Positions 40,274 to 51,641 of a stretch of DNA of 64,000 bases are shown piece after piece; within the stretch, counting starts at the first letter, position 1; the number at the start of each line of letters is the position of its first letter. Under the pieces are notes generated by a model, which worked only from the letters and a program-made list of their open reading frames with translations, had not been told where the DNA came from and did not search any database. Source of the stretch: Naumovozyma dairenensis CBS 421 (taxonomy: Eukaryota; Ascomycota; Saccharomycetes; Saccharomycetales; Saccharomycetaceae); the NCBI RefSeq assembly GCF_000227115.2, contig NC_016480.1, positions 372,001-436,000 of the forward strand. The letters are read 5' to 3'. A program made the translations under genes and the position numbers.

Positions 40274-42145
40274 TTTTGTAATGCGTTTGGTGTTATGTGC
40301 TTTGTCTTCAGCAGGATTATATCTTAGTCAAAGGAATTGAGTGAATAGCTAAAGATTTAAACTGAAGGGAGATTGCCTAACTATATAATGAGAGTATATA
40401 GGTTTGAAGGGATGACAACAATAGTATTAATATTTAATAGTCTTATATAACATAAAAGGGAGAAAGGGTTCAAGGGTTCAACGGAAGATGACAGCAATAC
40501 AAGACAATGCTATGTAATGTCAGTACCATTTTACTTTCCCTTATGCTTTTTCCTTGATAATCATCATATTTAATATATTTTCATACGTTCAGACGTCCAA
40601 ACAAGGGTTTATAAAAAAAAAGGAAGACGACTTACGTGGGCTCCTCCTTTTGGTGGAGGTGTCTGGGTGTCAGGTGTGTTTTGTTTGGTCTTTCCGATCA
40701 CGTGAGATTGGTTGTATAGGGAAAACACCCTTAAGCATAATCTGATTATGATAATCATCGTTTGGGACGGCTATCTGGCAAATTTTTACTTGTTGCGGCA
40801 GTGTCAGTTAAAACTGTCACACTTCATTTACATATCCATGTACTGTAGTAGTGTAGTGGTAGTACTAGTAATAGGTGGTCTATATTTTTGCTCTAGCCAG
40901 AGACAGGAAGAGAAGGATCGTTACAAGTAAGTAGAAGTTTACATTTTACACAATGGCTAGCACATGTACTGAAAATTTCATATCAGTACCGCTACCTAAT
41001 AGAGTTATTAACTTCTTGTTCTATGGAGAACAAAGAGTGTCTGCTTCTGTATGACAATAAATACATGTTACTTTCTCTAGTTTGGTAGTTACCCATTATT
41101 CTGGTATCTACTTCTCGTCAAGTCACATCCATTTGATTTGGTTTTTTCGTATTCTCTTTACCACACATATCAACCTGGTTGGCTTCCAGGTTTATACAAG
41201 GACTGAAACTCGCTTTAATCCATGTAACGCAGTAAAGAGTAGATGGACCATTGTCGTTGATGGTTTTGCAATGATTATTCTGGAATAATTACTGCTTTCA
41301 ATAATATGTCAACCTCATCATCTTCTATTCATTTATGTACATTAAATTTGATATTACATTTTTTCACACATAAATGTGCCAACATAGTCCCGAGATCATT
41401 TCTCATTGATCAGCTCTGAATCATGCCGACCGAGTACGAAATGAATCCGGTATGTTTTAGTGATGGAAACAATATCTGATATTTGAAACAATTACGAGAG
41501 TATTTTTATTACCTTAATTTTTCATTTCGTAACCCCCTCCATTTATTTGATAATAAACATATAATTATAGGGTACTGACTGGCATATGAATTTATAGTAC
41601 ATTAAATTATTCACTACAGTGAACGAACGAAAATAGAAGGAAAATTGTCCTGTCCACTATAGATAATCAACCTTAATTATTTAAATAATAATAGAAAAAA
41701 AATGTATTCTATTAGACATTCATAGCAAGTATAATCATCAAGCTACAAATGGATCATTATACTGGCTTTCACTGGAGCACACATATAATTTTTCTCTACA
41801 ACTTGTAGTATATATAAATTGGTATTCTTGTTGAAGCCCATATGTAAGGGTAATAGAGCAAAATAAATGAACTCTCTTGTAAATATTGTTAATTCTCAAT
41901 ATTTTGAAATAAAATATACCGCAGTTTCTATCATTACTGATGATAAACATTTTGATATATTTGGGGTGTTCCTTATAAATTAATATTTTATATTGGTAAA
42001 AACCCAAGGTATTATTTTCGGTTTGTAAGGGCATTAGGAAATAGGTACTTATACTTCCGTTTTAGGAAATATTGTTCGGCGGTAAAGTCTTCGCGAAAAA
42101 ACAAAATTTCTCGGAGAAAAGATAACTGAAATTTATCTGTATATA
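40274..42145. other. Long intergenic region upstream of SNL1
   Basis: Nearly 1.9 kb with the SNL1 promoter at the left and only short, unconvincing open frames. No tRNA, LTR or snoRNA was recognised. It leads into the decayed frame at 42146. Confidence 0.5.
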
Positions 42146-43207
42146 ATGTCAAGAATGAATAAACTTCATCCTGTTTTAAAATTCTCTTTCGGAGACCACC
42201 AAAAATCGCATTGCAATATGGAGACGCCTGCAACTAAGAAAAGAAGAACACGTGTAAGTCAATACGCAGAATATGCCAATATCTTAGGTCGATCCACTGA
42301 TTTGTCTTGGGCCAACAAAAAGAAAAGAATGGAGAAATATGAAAAAACTTCACTCTACTCTTTCGATGAAGTACTCGAGATTTTGTCGACTAAAAAACTC
42401 CAGGACAATCTATGTCTTGACGTTGTAGCAACTATACCTTATAGTACTTTTGATCTTGCATTTGAACCAAGTAGTGTTGAGCCCCAAAACTTATATAGGA
42501 GGATGAAAAGCGATATCAATCGCATTACTGGTGTAGAACTACGTAGTAATATCTCTTAGAAACCTTCAGATTCGACTCATGATAAACGAACAGTCACCTT
42601 TGAGTGTCGTCAAGATATTACTAGTAAAAATGGGAGAGAGATTTATACTTCTCATATCAAAGAATTCCAATGCCAATCAACTTCCTCTTTAGGTATAGAG
42701 AGACGTATGGTCTTATTACTTTAGAGTTAACCCACAAGTTTCATCATACTGGAATTATTAATGTTCGTCCGCCGACTGTGTTAAGGATAATTGATAATAT
42801 CTCAAGAGCCGATGGTATAGACATTTTAGGTTCTGATTTTGAAGCAAATACTGATCCACATTATAGTGAGCAAACTGTTGATAAAGAAGTAGAAAAAAAG
42901 TAATGAGAAGCTACTTGGGATAAAAGGATTAATAGATTCATTACTGAACAGTAGCACAAGAAACCGAGACTTGACGATGAATCATAGGCAATGTGAGGCA
43001 CATTTTAAAGGGTTAGAGGAATTTCTTTCTGAACATTTGGAAGCAAAAAAGCTTATAAAAAGGGTAAGTTCAAATGATGTTAGTACAAATGAAGCACCAG
43101 AATGGTTCAATGGAGCAATTGAATCAGGTTTCAGCAATATGACGTTGATGACTCGGAATAAGGAATGCATACCGTCGTTTATGGGCCAACAAATTTGCTT
43201 TGAATAA
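42146..43207 (+). pseudogene. Decayed protein-coding gene, family unknown
   Basis: Coding-like sequence runs over about 1 kb but is broken. A 137-codon frame (with FDEVLEILSTKK and LYRRMKSDINRI) ends in a stop. The same frame continues past it with TFECRQDITSK and KEFQC, then shifts frame near 42690. The shifted frame reads LITLELTHKFHHTG for 77 codons. Stops follow around 42901 and 42952, and a last frame from 42971 reads CEAHFKGLEEFLSEHL. The spacing of two Cys and later His residues recalls a zinc-binding DNA-binding domain, as in some transposases, but this is weak. S. cerevisiae has no gene here between SNL1 and VID28. Confidence 0.6.
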
Positions 43208-43809
43208 GAAAGGATGGGGAGAAAGCTCTGAACGTAAATTGGGAACACATTGTTTATTTATCGATGAAAAAATAATTTTGGTACCATTATTGTGACTGTT
43301 GTTATTTGTTTACAACTAATACAGACTTCTGCATTGCTTTCTCAGACGTAGCCTAATTGGGAAGGGCCCTAAGGAAAATGCGTGGGAACGCATGCCGCAA
43401 AGAAATCAAGCCGAGACTGGAAATATTTCCCAAAAAGGAACAGATGAACACTCTAATACATGCCCTAATTAGGCCTACAAAAAATAGGGCGAGATAAACC
43501 CTAAAATTAAATTGCTGTTTTCATCCGTTAATTCGGAGATACTCGTATGAGTGAAACGGGTAAAAAAAAGTTGAACTAACTACGTAGCGTGGGCATATCT
43601 CGCAGTGTCCCTCAAACCCTTAATTCTATATTTAAAGTATAGACAAAATTATCTATACATGTTTGCCTTAATGATAAGCAACGCTTCATCCACAAGTCAA
43701 GCACAACCAACTGACCGATGGAAAACTGCCCATAAAAACTATTTAATTTATCGTTGTTATTCTAAGACATATCCTCTGATCTACTTTTGTTATTTATTAC
43801 TATAGTAAT
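43208..43809. other. VID28 upstream region with inverted repeat
   Basis: This contains the VID28 promoter. An imperfect inverted repeat (GTAGCCTAATTGGG at 43348 and its counterpart at 43463-43478) encloses 131 bp. No gene is seen. Confidence 0.4.
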
Positions 43810-46800
43810 ATGGTATCTTCTCACCCATCTTCCGCCCCTCTCAATTCATCGTCACAACTAACCATCGATGATCTCCAACAACTTATAACAACACTAGTGG
43901 GTAACCCGATGAATAAAATTACATATTATGTCCTTCCAAATGTCCAATTATTAGACCATATACTATCTATCTCTCATACTGATCCATTCAATGAACAATC
44001 GATGAAATTGGATTTATTATACCTAATTCTAAATTTAGAACAAAACATAAGAGACAGTTTAGGAACATTATATCTTAATCTAGTGCAAAGAATCTATTCT
44101 ATAGTTTCTAATACCCATAATCATAACAATCTCGAATTATACAAAACAATCCCGCTTAATCATCCAATAATTAATTATAAGTTTTTCAAACTATTAAAAT
44201 TAACTATACAAAATTGTTCCATTGAACAATATCCTCATATTGACTACCTTCAAGAAGGACTTGTTCATTTAATTAATTCTTTGATTAATAACCCCAAAGA
44301 GAAGCAAGATCAAGACCAAAACCAAAGCCAAACTAATTCAATCATTACTTTATTAGATATATTTCTGATATTGAATAAATTAGATCAATTCATTCCTTTA
44401 TCAAATCTTATCATGTCTATTGAAAATTTACTCTTAAATTATTCCAATAAATATTCTTATCAAATCGACTTTAAATATATTCTTCCAATCAAACTACAAC
44501 AACAAAAGCAACAGACAATGACAACAGACGATGATGAGCAATTGAAAAATAAAAAGATGAGGAAATTACCGAAATATTCTCCTTATTCAAATAAGGGTAT
44601 TCATTTCGTTACTACAATACCAAATCCAATAATTATAAACAATCAATTAGATTCTCAATTAATTTCTTCATCACTTGTAATATATATGGCTATTTATAGC
44701 AACAGTTACCAGACAAGTGATGGATTTCTCTCCCTTTTCTCGAGTCCAACATTATGGATCAATATACCATTTGATATCTTCATCAAAAGTCTCTTAAAGA
44801 ATAAAAATAACATACAATTAAGATGTTCTGCATTACAGTTTCAAATATTCCCTCTTTTAAATCCACATCTAAAACAGAACAAGTGGAAATCTTTGAAAAC
44901 ATTAAAATCTTTATTGCCTTTCATTTTAGAATCTTTCGATTATGATTCAATCCCATGGTGGTATGATCCATTCGATGTTCTTTTACAATTAATCAGCTTG
45001 TATAACGATAATAACATGAACACTAACGTTAACATTGATACCATCAACAATATAACCCCTGTAAAGACAGCTAACCCCATGGTTTTCTTATTATCCAAAG
45101 TTGATATGATTGATAAATTCTTAACAATTTTCAGAAATTGTTTAAAAATTGAATTGAAATCAAAAGATAGGAAAAACTATCACATATCAAAGACTCTAAC
45201 AAAAATTGTTAAAATTTTTGCGGCATTATCTTCTAATGATGATTTTTATCGTTCACTGTTACTAAAACACAATGCCTTTATCATTTCTTTAGAAGATTCT
45301 TTACAAACGCATATTAAATTAATTGATCAATTCGAATTAAATTCAAAACAATTCATTTCAATTGCCGATTTAAATCAACATTTACCTTCTTTTTACGATT
45401 CAAAATTAATCTTATCGTGGTTATCCTTATTAAAGTCTCTTTCAAGAAGTCCAATGGCTTTGAAAACATCATTAAGAAAATTTAATTTGATTCACTTGCA
45501 ATTAACCTTATTGGAAAAGGATTTATCATTTTTTCAAAATCATACCAGAAATAACAACGATAAGACAATATTGAATGAACTAATTAATATGGAATTACAA
45601 ATTATGAGTAATTCATTAGCATGTATTTGTAACTTTGTTATGGAATTCTCAAGTTTACAAACATTTATCGTCAAAAACGGTATCATTGATATTATTCAAG
45701 CCATCTTAAATGAACCATTTTTCATTGATTCGGGCATTTCATCTGACCAAAAAAATATTCAACATATAAATCAAATTAAAACAAATTCTTTATGGATATT
45801 AAGAAATTTAATGTATAATTGTCAAAATTCTGAAAAATTCCAATTACTAGATAAAATTAGTATGGATCTCATTCTGAAATTTATTAATGATCCAAATTGG
45901 TCTGTTCAATCTCAATGTTTCCAATTAATTAGAAATTTAACTTCAAATTCAAGAAAAATTATTAAATTACTTATCGAAAATTTTAACGAAGCACCCGGTT
46001 TTACTATTACTACCACTACTACCAATGTTCATGAACATGAATCAAAATCAAATAACTTATTTGAATTCTTATCAATGAAAATCAAACAAATTAGTCCATA
46101 TAATGCTGATCAAAGGAAGGCATTGGAAGGTATACTTTATATCATTGTGAACTTAGCTGCACTTAATGAAAACAAGAAAAAATTAATAATGAATCAAAAT
46201 GAAATTTTAAAAGTCATATCTGAAATATTATCATCTGGTGACAACATCAACTATCATACTGCCGTCGAGAGAAGATTTAACAATGATCCAAGTTTAAAAT
46301 TAGCAAGTTTATGGATTCTAAATAATCTTTTATGGGATTCTACGGTATCTCATTATTCTCAATTTGGATTAGATATAAGTCAAAGAAGAAGGCATGGTGC
46401 CAGCAATCATGACGCGGACTCCTCATCTTTGCCATCTTCCTCCTCCTCCTCCTCCTCTTCTTCTTCATTAGGAGCCAATCATGAGCAACAACATCACCCT
46501 CACCATCATCATCAAAGTATCAGAGCTGAATCTGATGGTACATTGTTAGATTTAAGAACCAGAACTAATGAAAATAATGGCAATGTGTTTGTAACTACAG
46601 CCAAAGAAAATACGAATGATAAACCGATAAGTGCTGATGATGAAACTATGTATGCCCATCCTAATAATAATGACAATGATACAACACTTAGTTCATCAAA
46701 TCTTCCAACCAATTTTGCTGCAATTAAAAGATGTCAAACCCTTGAGGATCTTGGAATACGTGAGTTAGTTAAACAGAATATCTTCGACAAGACTTTGGCA

Positions 46801-46875
46801 GTGAGAGAAAAATCAAGAACTTTACTATATCATATGGATCTTCTAATTAAAGAAGGTCTAGCCCCGTACAAATAA
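43810..46875 (+). CDS. VID28: GID/CTLH ubiquitin ligase armadillo subunit Vid28 (Gid5)
   Basis: Gid5 is the scaffold that joins substrate receptors such as Gid4 to the GID E3 ligase, which degrades gluconeogenic enzymes when glucose returns. The 1021-aa protein (about 921 in S. cerevisiae) is an armadillo/HEAT-repeat protein. Conserved repeats include SLWILRNLMYNCQN, DPNWSVQSQCFQLIRNL, LKLASLWILNNLLWDS and the C-terminal RCQTLEDLGIRELV and VREKSRTLLYHMD. A Ser/His-rich insert is at about residues 870-905 between the last repeats. It lies between SNL1 and RPL2, as YIL017C does in S. cerevisiae. Confidence 0.93.
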   Translation: MVSSHPSSAPLNSSSQLTIDDLQQLITTLVGNPMNKITYYVLPNVQLLDHILSISHTDPFNEQSMKLDLLYLILNLEQNIRDSLGTLYLNLVQRIYSIVSNTHNHNNLELYKTIPLNHPIINYKFFKLLKLTIQNCSIEQYPHIDYLQEGLVHLINSLINNPKEKQDQDQNQSQTNSIITLLDIFLILNKLDQFIPLSNLIMSIENLLLNYSNKYSYQIDFKYILPIKLQQQKQQTMTTDDDEQLKNKKMRKLPKYSPYSNKGIHFVTTIPNPIIINNQLDSQLISSSLVIYMAIYSNSYQTSDGFLSLFSSPTLWINIPFDIFIKSLLKNKNNIQLRCSALQFQIFPLLNPHLKQNKWKSLKTLKSLLPFILESFDYDSIPWWYDPFDVLLQLISLYNDNNMNTNVNIDTINNITPVKTANPMVFLLSKVDMIDKFLTIFRNCLKIELKSKDRKNYHISKTLTKIVKIFAALSSNDDFYRSLLLKHNAFIISLEDSLQTHIKLIDQFELNSKQFISIADLNQHLPSFYDSKLILSWLSLLKSLSRSPMALKTSLRKFNLIHLQLTLLEKDLSFFQNHTRNNNDKTILNELINMELQIMSNSLACICNFVMEFSSLQTFIVKNGIIDIIQAILNEPFFIDSGISSDQKNIQHINQIKTNSLWILRNLMYNCQNSEKFQLLDKISMDLILKFINDPNWSVQSQCFQLIRNLTSNSRKIIKLLIENFNEAPGFTITTTTTNVHEHESKSNNLFEFLSMKIKQISPYNADQRKALEGILYIIVNLAALNENKKKLIMNQNEILKVISEILSSGDNINYHTAVERRFNNDPSLKLASLWILNNLLWDSTVSHYSQFGLDISQRRRHGASNHDADSSSLPSSSSSSSSSSSLGANHEQQHHPHHHHQSIRAESDGTLLDLRTRTNENNGNVFVTTAKENTNDKPISADDETMYAHPNNNDNDTTLSSSNLPTNFAAIKRCQTLEDLGIRELVKQNIFDKTLAVREKSRTLLYHMDLLIKEGLAPYK

Positions 46876-47369
46876 GAAGTATAAGTACATGAACATGTAT
46901 ATTCATATTCTTCCCTACCTTTTTTATAATATATCTCAAATAATAATATCTTTATTTATTAACGTATCGAGCAAAGATTTCTATTCGAGAGAAATGTCCG
47001 TACAAACAAGGTTGACTCCCCTTTTTTTATTCTCATTCTTGGCTTTTCTCCCTGACTCAGGCCGGCTTTCTGTCTGAGTCAGGAAGCCCTGGCATCTTAA
47101 TAATTTTCCCAGCTTACGGAACAAATTGGTAACTGATACCAAATGAGAAACATTTTGGAACCATGCATAAACATAAACTAATAATTGATAAAACACAATG
47201 GTGTATTTTTTTAACATATCATGGAGGAAGGGTTAATAAACTAACCTACGGTTTTAAATAAAAGACCTAAAGTGTGTGCAATAAATATATATAAAACCAA
47301 TATAATTAATTATAATATGACAGTAAACAGTTAAAGAGTAAATTAAAATTATTTTTTTATTACTTAAAA
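46876..47369. other. VID28-RPL2 convergent spacer
   Basis: The 3' regions of two convergent genes. It contains a perfect hairpin described separately and AT-rich sequence. No gene is seen. Confidence 0.5.
47051..47083. repeat. Hairpin with two TGACTCA cores
   Basis: CCTGACTCAG (47051-47060) and CTGAGTCAGG (47074-47083) form a perfect 10-bp stem with a 13-nt loop. GGCTT and AAGCC outside could extend it across a bulge. Each arm contains a perfect Gcn4/AP-1 core. It lies between two convergent 3' ends. Confidence 0.6.
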
Positions 47370-48130
47370 TTAATCTTGAGTCTTTTGAGAACCACGTAAT
47401 AAACCAGTTCTTCTGGCAGCAATTAAACCAGCCTTTTGACCGGAAACAGCACCTCTAGAAATGGTAGAAGCTTTACCAATATGTTGATGGTTACCACCAC
47501 CGTGAGGATGGTCAACTGGATTCATGGCAACACCACGAGTCTTTGGCCATGAGTTTCTCTTTAATCTGTACTTGTGGAAAGCACGACCAGCCTTCAACAA
47601 TGGCTTGTCAACTCTACCACCACCAGCAACAACACCAATGACACCTCTGGCATCGGAAGAAATAATCTTCTTGGCACCAGATGGTAATCTAACTCTGGTC
47701 TTGTTTTCATCTGGGTTGTGACCAATAATGATAACGTAGTTACCAGAAGCTCTAGCAATAGCACCTCTGTCACCTGGTCTTTCTTCAACATTAGAGACAA
47801 TGGTACCTTCTGGGACGGATCCTAATGGTAAAACGTTACCAACGTTCAAAGATGCCTTCTTACCAGCATAGATGAATTGACCGGTGTGGACACCTTCATT
47901 AGCAATGAAAATTTCTTCACGTAACTTGTACTTGTATGGGTCACGGAAAACAACTTTAGCTAATGGAGCACCTCTACCAGCATCGTGAACAATTTGCTTA
48001 ACAATACCACGGATGTAACCATGACGTTCAGCATAATCTAACGTTCTCAACTTGGCAGCACCTTGTCTTAATCTGGTGTGAGAGGTGAAGATAGAACCAG
48101 CACCCTTTCTTTGGTTACGAATAACTCTAC
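47370..48130 (-). CDS. RPL2: Large ribosomal subunit protein uL2, exon 2
   Basis: This exon encodes all but the first codon and one base of uL2, a 60S core protein near the peptidyl transferase centre. With the 4-nt exon 1 the product is 254 aa, the same as S. cerevisiae Rpl2. It starts (after M) [13 protein letters not shown] and contains the conserved [17 protein letters not shown] with the key histidine, ending GSQKTQD. The 3' splice site is TATATAG just before GTAGAG (exon starts at 48130). VID28 flanks it as YIL018W does in S. cerevisiae, while RPL29 next door matches the RPL2A side, so both RPL2 neighbourhoods meet here. Confidence 0.97.
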
Positions 48131-48674
48131 CTATATAAAATAAAATTCATGTTTTTCTCTCCGTTAGAAGAAAAAATTCGGTTTTTTGTTAGTTAATTAT
48201 GTTCCTTTTCGTTCTTGATTTCTTCTTTCTTATTTTTCTTGTAATGTATTTTTCATTATTGTAAAAGAGACAAGATTAACGATTTGAAGGGAGAAAGGTT
48301 GTTCTTGGAATTTTCCATTGCGATCTAGTTGGACTCGATTCTTTTCGGTTTTTGCCATCGTCTTCTATATTATGTGTAAAATAAAGTTCTCTAACAATTG
48401 GCTGAATCTCTCAATATACAATCCTCCTCATTAGTTTCAGTAATTCAACTCATAAACTCTTTTTTTAAAACTATAAAAAGGTACTTTAAACCTTTCTCTT
48501 TCAAATGCATATGTAGTATATTCATTTCTTTTATCGACGTTTAATACTAAAAGTTCAATAATCCGATTTGTTTCATAACTCGATAGATTATCAAGATCTT
48601 TCCCTTTTCATTTATTATTCTCTCCTTCTTTTACAAATGACATCGTTCACATCGTTCTGATCGTTATAACATAC
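48131..48674 (-). other. RPL2 spliceosomal intron (544 nt)
   Basis: The 5' splice site is GTATGT (48669-48674, minus strand), directly after the 4-nt exon ATGG. A branch site AACTAAC is at 48188-48194, about 57 nt from the AG at 48131-48132. The tiny first exon is also found in both S. cerevisiae RPL2 genes, though their introns are shorter. Confidence 0.88.
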
Positions 48675-48678
48675 CCAT
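48675..48678 (-). CDS. RPL2: uL2 exon 1 (4 nt)
   Basis: ATGG, the start codon plus one base, directly followed by GTATGT. Joining it to GTAGAG gives Met-Gly-Arg, the conserved uL2 N-terminus. This placement matches the known RPL2 gene structure in yeast. Confidence 0.88.
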
Positions 48679-49394
48679 TGTTTCTTAATTATCTGGTTTC
48701 TTGACCTTCTACTATATGATTCAAGTTATACCAATATTTCACATATTGAAATTTTCTATAATAATTAGCTATTACCTACCGTAAGCTGTGGGTAGGCTCT
48801 CCCTGGGCCTAATTCAATCCATTTAGGAAGGGCTCCCACTGGGAACGGAAGGAGGGCAGTCCCACTAATCTTTTGGTTTCCCTTTCGTAGTCCCCTCCGG
48901 AGCTTTTCCCGTCTCATTTCAAGAATTTGAAAAAAGTTTTGTATTTTATTTCAAAAACTTACTTTATATGTACGGGTGTTAAATATCACCAAAAATGCAT
49001 GGGTGTTAATTCCGGTGCAAATTTATTGTTTGGCGGCTATTCGCCATAGAAAATGTTTACAGCTACCACTAGGTAAGTTGACAACTTTGTCACCGACAAG
49101 TATAATAACAACAACGACAACATTGTTCGAAATGACAAATTCAAAAGAGCACATATCTTGTTAAGTCAAGCTTTAATTAAGTTTCTTTTGGTACTACTAT
49201 TGATCTCTGAAATTACTGTCATCACTCTAATCAGTGTGCTACATACAGGTCCAGCGTGAGGTGTAACTCTTTTGAAAAAATATCTAGTTGAGGGAAACTT
49301 TGAATTTTAGAATGTAGATATAGGTATATATAATAATTTTACAAGAAGAGACATGTGTTAAAAAATATTATTGTTAGAATGCATTATCTTTATT
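48679..49394. other. RPL2 promoter region
   Basis: This holds the RPL2 promoter with two Rap1 sites and the RPL29 3' end. A GC-richer patch at 48780-48900 contains several CCC/GGG blocks. No gene is seen. Confidence 0.5.
48969..49006 (-). promoter_or_regulatory. Pair of Rap1 sites of RPL2
   Basis: On the minus strand, ACACCCGTACA (48969-48979) and ACACCCATGCA (48996-49006) lie 27 bp apart in the same orientation, 290-330 bp upstream of the RPL2 ATG. Tandem Rap1 sites at this distance are typical of yeast ribosomal protein genes. Confidence 0.8.
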
Positions 49395-49586
49395 CTAATT
49401 CTTAGCAGCAGCACGTTTGGCAGCTAAAGCCTTAGCAGTACCGTGTAAAGCATGCTTATGGTTTCTTCTGAACTTTGGATCAACACCCTTTAAAGATGGG
49501 TACTTGTAGGTCTTTGGCTTCTTGATACCGTTTTTGTGAGCCTTCTTGGTTTGGTTATGAGCGGTATGATTCTTAGATTTAGCCAT
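49395..49586 (-). CDS. RPL29: Large ribosomal subunit protein eL29
   Basis: A 63-aa basic protein nearly identical to S. cerevisiae Rpl29 (59 aa): [20 protein letters not shown], then [27 protein letters not shown] in the middle, and a slightly longer Ala/Lys tail ([12 protein letters not shown]). It is a nonessential 60S protein at the subunit interface. In S. cerevisiae RPL29 sits next to RPL2A on chromosome VI (YFR032C-A and YFR031C-A), which agrees with the neighbour here. Confidence 0.97.
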   Translation of the reverse strand: MAKSKNHTAHNQTKKAHKNGIKKPKTYKYPSLKGVDPKFRRNHKHALHGTAKALAAKRAAAKN

Positions 49587-50527
49587 TTTCTATTTTTCAA
49601 TAGGATATAATATTTTTTTAATATATTCAGCTTGTTAGTTATGGTGTATGATTAATTGTTTTATTGTCTCGGATGATCCTTTGTTAATTGATTGGAGACC
49701 ATTTTTATGTGTGTTAACCAAATTTGAAATGAAATATATTACTCCAGGCACCACCCCTAATAAAACTGTCCTTTGTTTACTTCAAATCTTGTACCAAAGA
49801 CGCACCAATCCCTTTACAAAATGGTTTTCTATTATGCACTGGCAGTTCATGACGTCTCTACCGTCCCTGTATTTCGTGTTCATGTCCTCAATTAATTGCT
49901 AATCATATTGGGCCACAGTTATATTCGTCGTTTTAAGTTCAACTTTCTAATTACGGCATCTTTCCGAGTAACTTTTGGGGATTCTACATACGCTTTCTTT
50001 TAATCAGGTGTTTGATAGCCACCTTTAGTCTCTGCAATACTGCCCCTTCTATTTTATTCATCTTGTAATATCTTTATACATATCAACCAATACTTTATTA
50101 TGGAACACCGTTGCCCGGCCATAACTTCTGAAAATTAGCGAAAAGTTTGGAAAAATATTTAAAAAGTTGAGGCAGTTTCCAGATAATGTACTGATGTTCA
50201 AAGGGGGTATGGGTGTACACGGTCGAAATGATGTATTGAATATTTGTACTTGGAAGAAGTCAACAGAAAAATCAATTAGATAACGAGTCATATTATATAT
50301 ATTATACTGAAAAATTAAGTTACTGCAGGTAAATCGAAAATATGAAGATATTCAATATTCGATGGGTAGCATATCGATTTGGAATGACATTGAACGTCAA
50401 GCTATAGTTCAATCTAATTATCGTTGTGTATTTATGAATTCGGTATCCTTGCAATCATTATATAACAGTCGTGAGTAATTGAGCCTAGTCTTTACATTAT
50501 CACAGAAAAAAGGAACGAGACCAAAAA
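49587..50527. other. RPL29-HIS6 divergent intergenic region
   Basis: A shared upstream region of RPL29 and HIS6. It contains a Rap1-like site (ACACCCATAC on the minus strand, 50207-50216) and a Gcn4 site. FAF1 (YIL019W), found between RPL2B and HIS6 in S. cerevisiae, is absent. Confidence 0.5.
50284..50291 (-). promoter_or_regulatory. Gcn4 site of HIS6
   Basis: ATGACTCG on the minus strand contains the Gcn4 core TGACTC. It lies about 240 bp upstream of the HIS6 ATG, fitting general amino acid control of histidine synthesis. Confidence 0.6.
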
Positions 50528-51331
50528 ATGACAAGATTTATAGGTTGTATTGATTTGCATAATGGTGAAGTAAAGCAAATTGTCGGAGGTACCTTAACAG
50601 AAACAAACAAAAAAACAGAATCAGACACCTTGAAAACCAACTTTGTATCACAATATCCATCATCTCATTATGCTAAATTGTATAAAACCCATAACGTTAC
50701 CGGTAGTCATGTAATTAAATTGGGCCCCAACAATGATACAGCAGCATTAGAAGCCCTAAAGGAGGCACCAAATTTCCTACAAGTGGGGGGTGGTATTAAT
50801 GATACCAATTGCTTGGAGTGGCTAGTATACGCTAGTAAAGTCATTGTTACTAGTTGGCTTTTCGATAAAGATGGATCATTTCAAATGGATAGATTAAAGA
50901 AGATTTCACAAATATGCGGTAAAGATCGTTTAGTGATTGATTTGAGTTGTAGAAGGACACCGTCTAATAAGTGGGTTGTCGCTATGAATAAATGGCAAAC
51001 ATTAACTAATTTAGAATTGAATGAAGAGGTTTTCAAATTGTTGAGTGAATATTCTGACGAATTTTTGATTCATGCAGCAGATGTGGAAGGTCTATGTAAG
51101 GGTATCGATGAAGAACTCGTTACTAAGCTATACGAGTGGACGAAAGATATTAAACATTCAGAATCTATAAAGATTGTCTACGCTGGTGGTGCAAAAAGTG
51201 TCACGGATTTGAATCTTGTGGAGAAATTAAGTAATGCTAAAGTTGATTTAACTTATGGGAGCTCGTTGGACATATTCGGAGGAAAGTTAGTAAAATTTGC
51301 TGATTGTTGTCAGTGGAATGAAGAACACTAG
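50528..51331 (+). CDS. HIS6: ProFAR isomerase (histidine biosynthesis)
   Basis: His6 converts 5'-ProFAR to PRFAR, the fourth step of histidine synthesis (EC 5.3.1.16), with a TIM-barrel fold. The 267-aa protein (261 in S. cerevisiae) begins [20 protein letters not shown], whose first Asp in IDLHNG is the catalytic acid. It also has the LQVGGGIND phosphate-binding loop (around residues 80-90), IDLSCRR, the second catalytic Asp in IHAADVEG, and VYAGGAKSV. It is convergent with TIM44; HIS6 and TIM44 are neighbours in S. cerevisiae too (YIL020C, YIL022W). Confidence 0.97.
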   Translation: MTRFIGCIDLHNGEVKQIVGGTLTETNKKTESDTLKTNFVSQYPSSHYAKLYKTHNVTGSHVIKLGPNNDTAALEALKEAPNFLQVGGGINDTNCLEWLVYASKVIVTSWLFDKDGSFQMDRLKKISQICGKDRLVIDLSCRRTPSNKWVVAMNKWQTLTNLELNEEVFKLLSEYSDEFLIHAADVEGLCKGIDEELVTKLYEWTKDIKHSESIKIVYAGGAKSVTDLNLVEKLSNAKVDLTYGSSLDIFGGKLVKFADCCQWNEEH

Positions 51332-51641
51332 ATCATGAGCTTACTATCAGAAGTTGTGGCTACTTGTGAAATCGGCATATCTCAAACCGAATGATTAGCT
51401 ATAAATGTATAGACAATATTGCAAGTACACTTACGGGAATGAATGATAAATATAGATATATTTTTCGTATTTTACAACAATCTATTAACATTAAGTGTTT
51501 AGATACAGATATTAACAAGGATATAGTCTATGCTGATTCAATTCCGTGTTTTTCCTTTTATGACTTTAGTGTATTTACAAAGTAAAGGAATAATATGGGA
51601 AATCTGGTTAAGAAAAAAATGACCGCTTTTTAACTACCGAA
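51332..51641. other. HIS6-TIM44 convergent spacer
   Basis: About 310 bp between two 3' ends; only a 64-codon chance frame is present and nothing was recognised. Confidence 0.5.
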
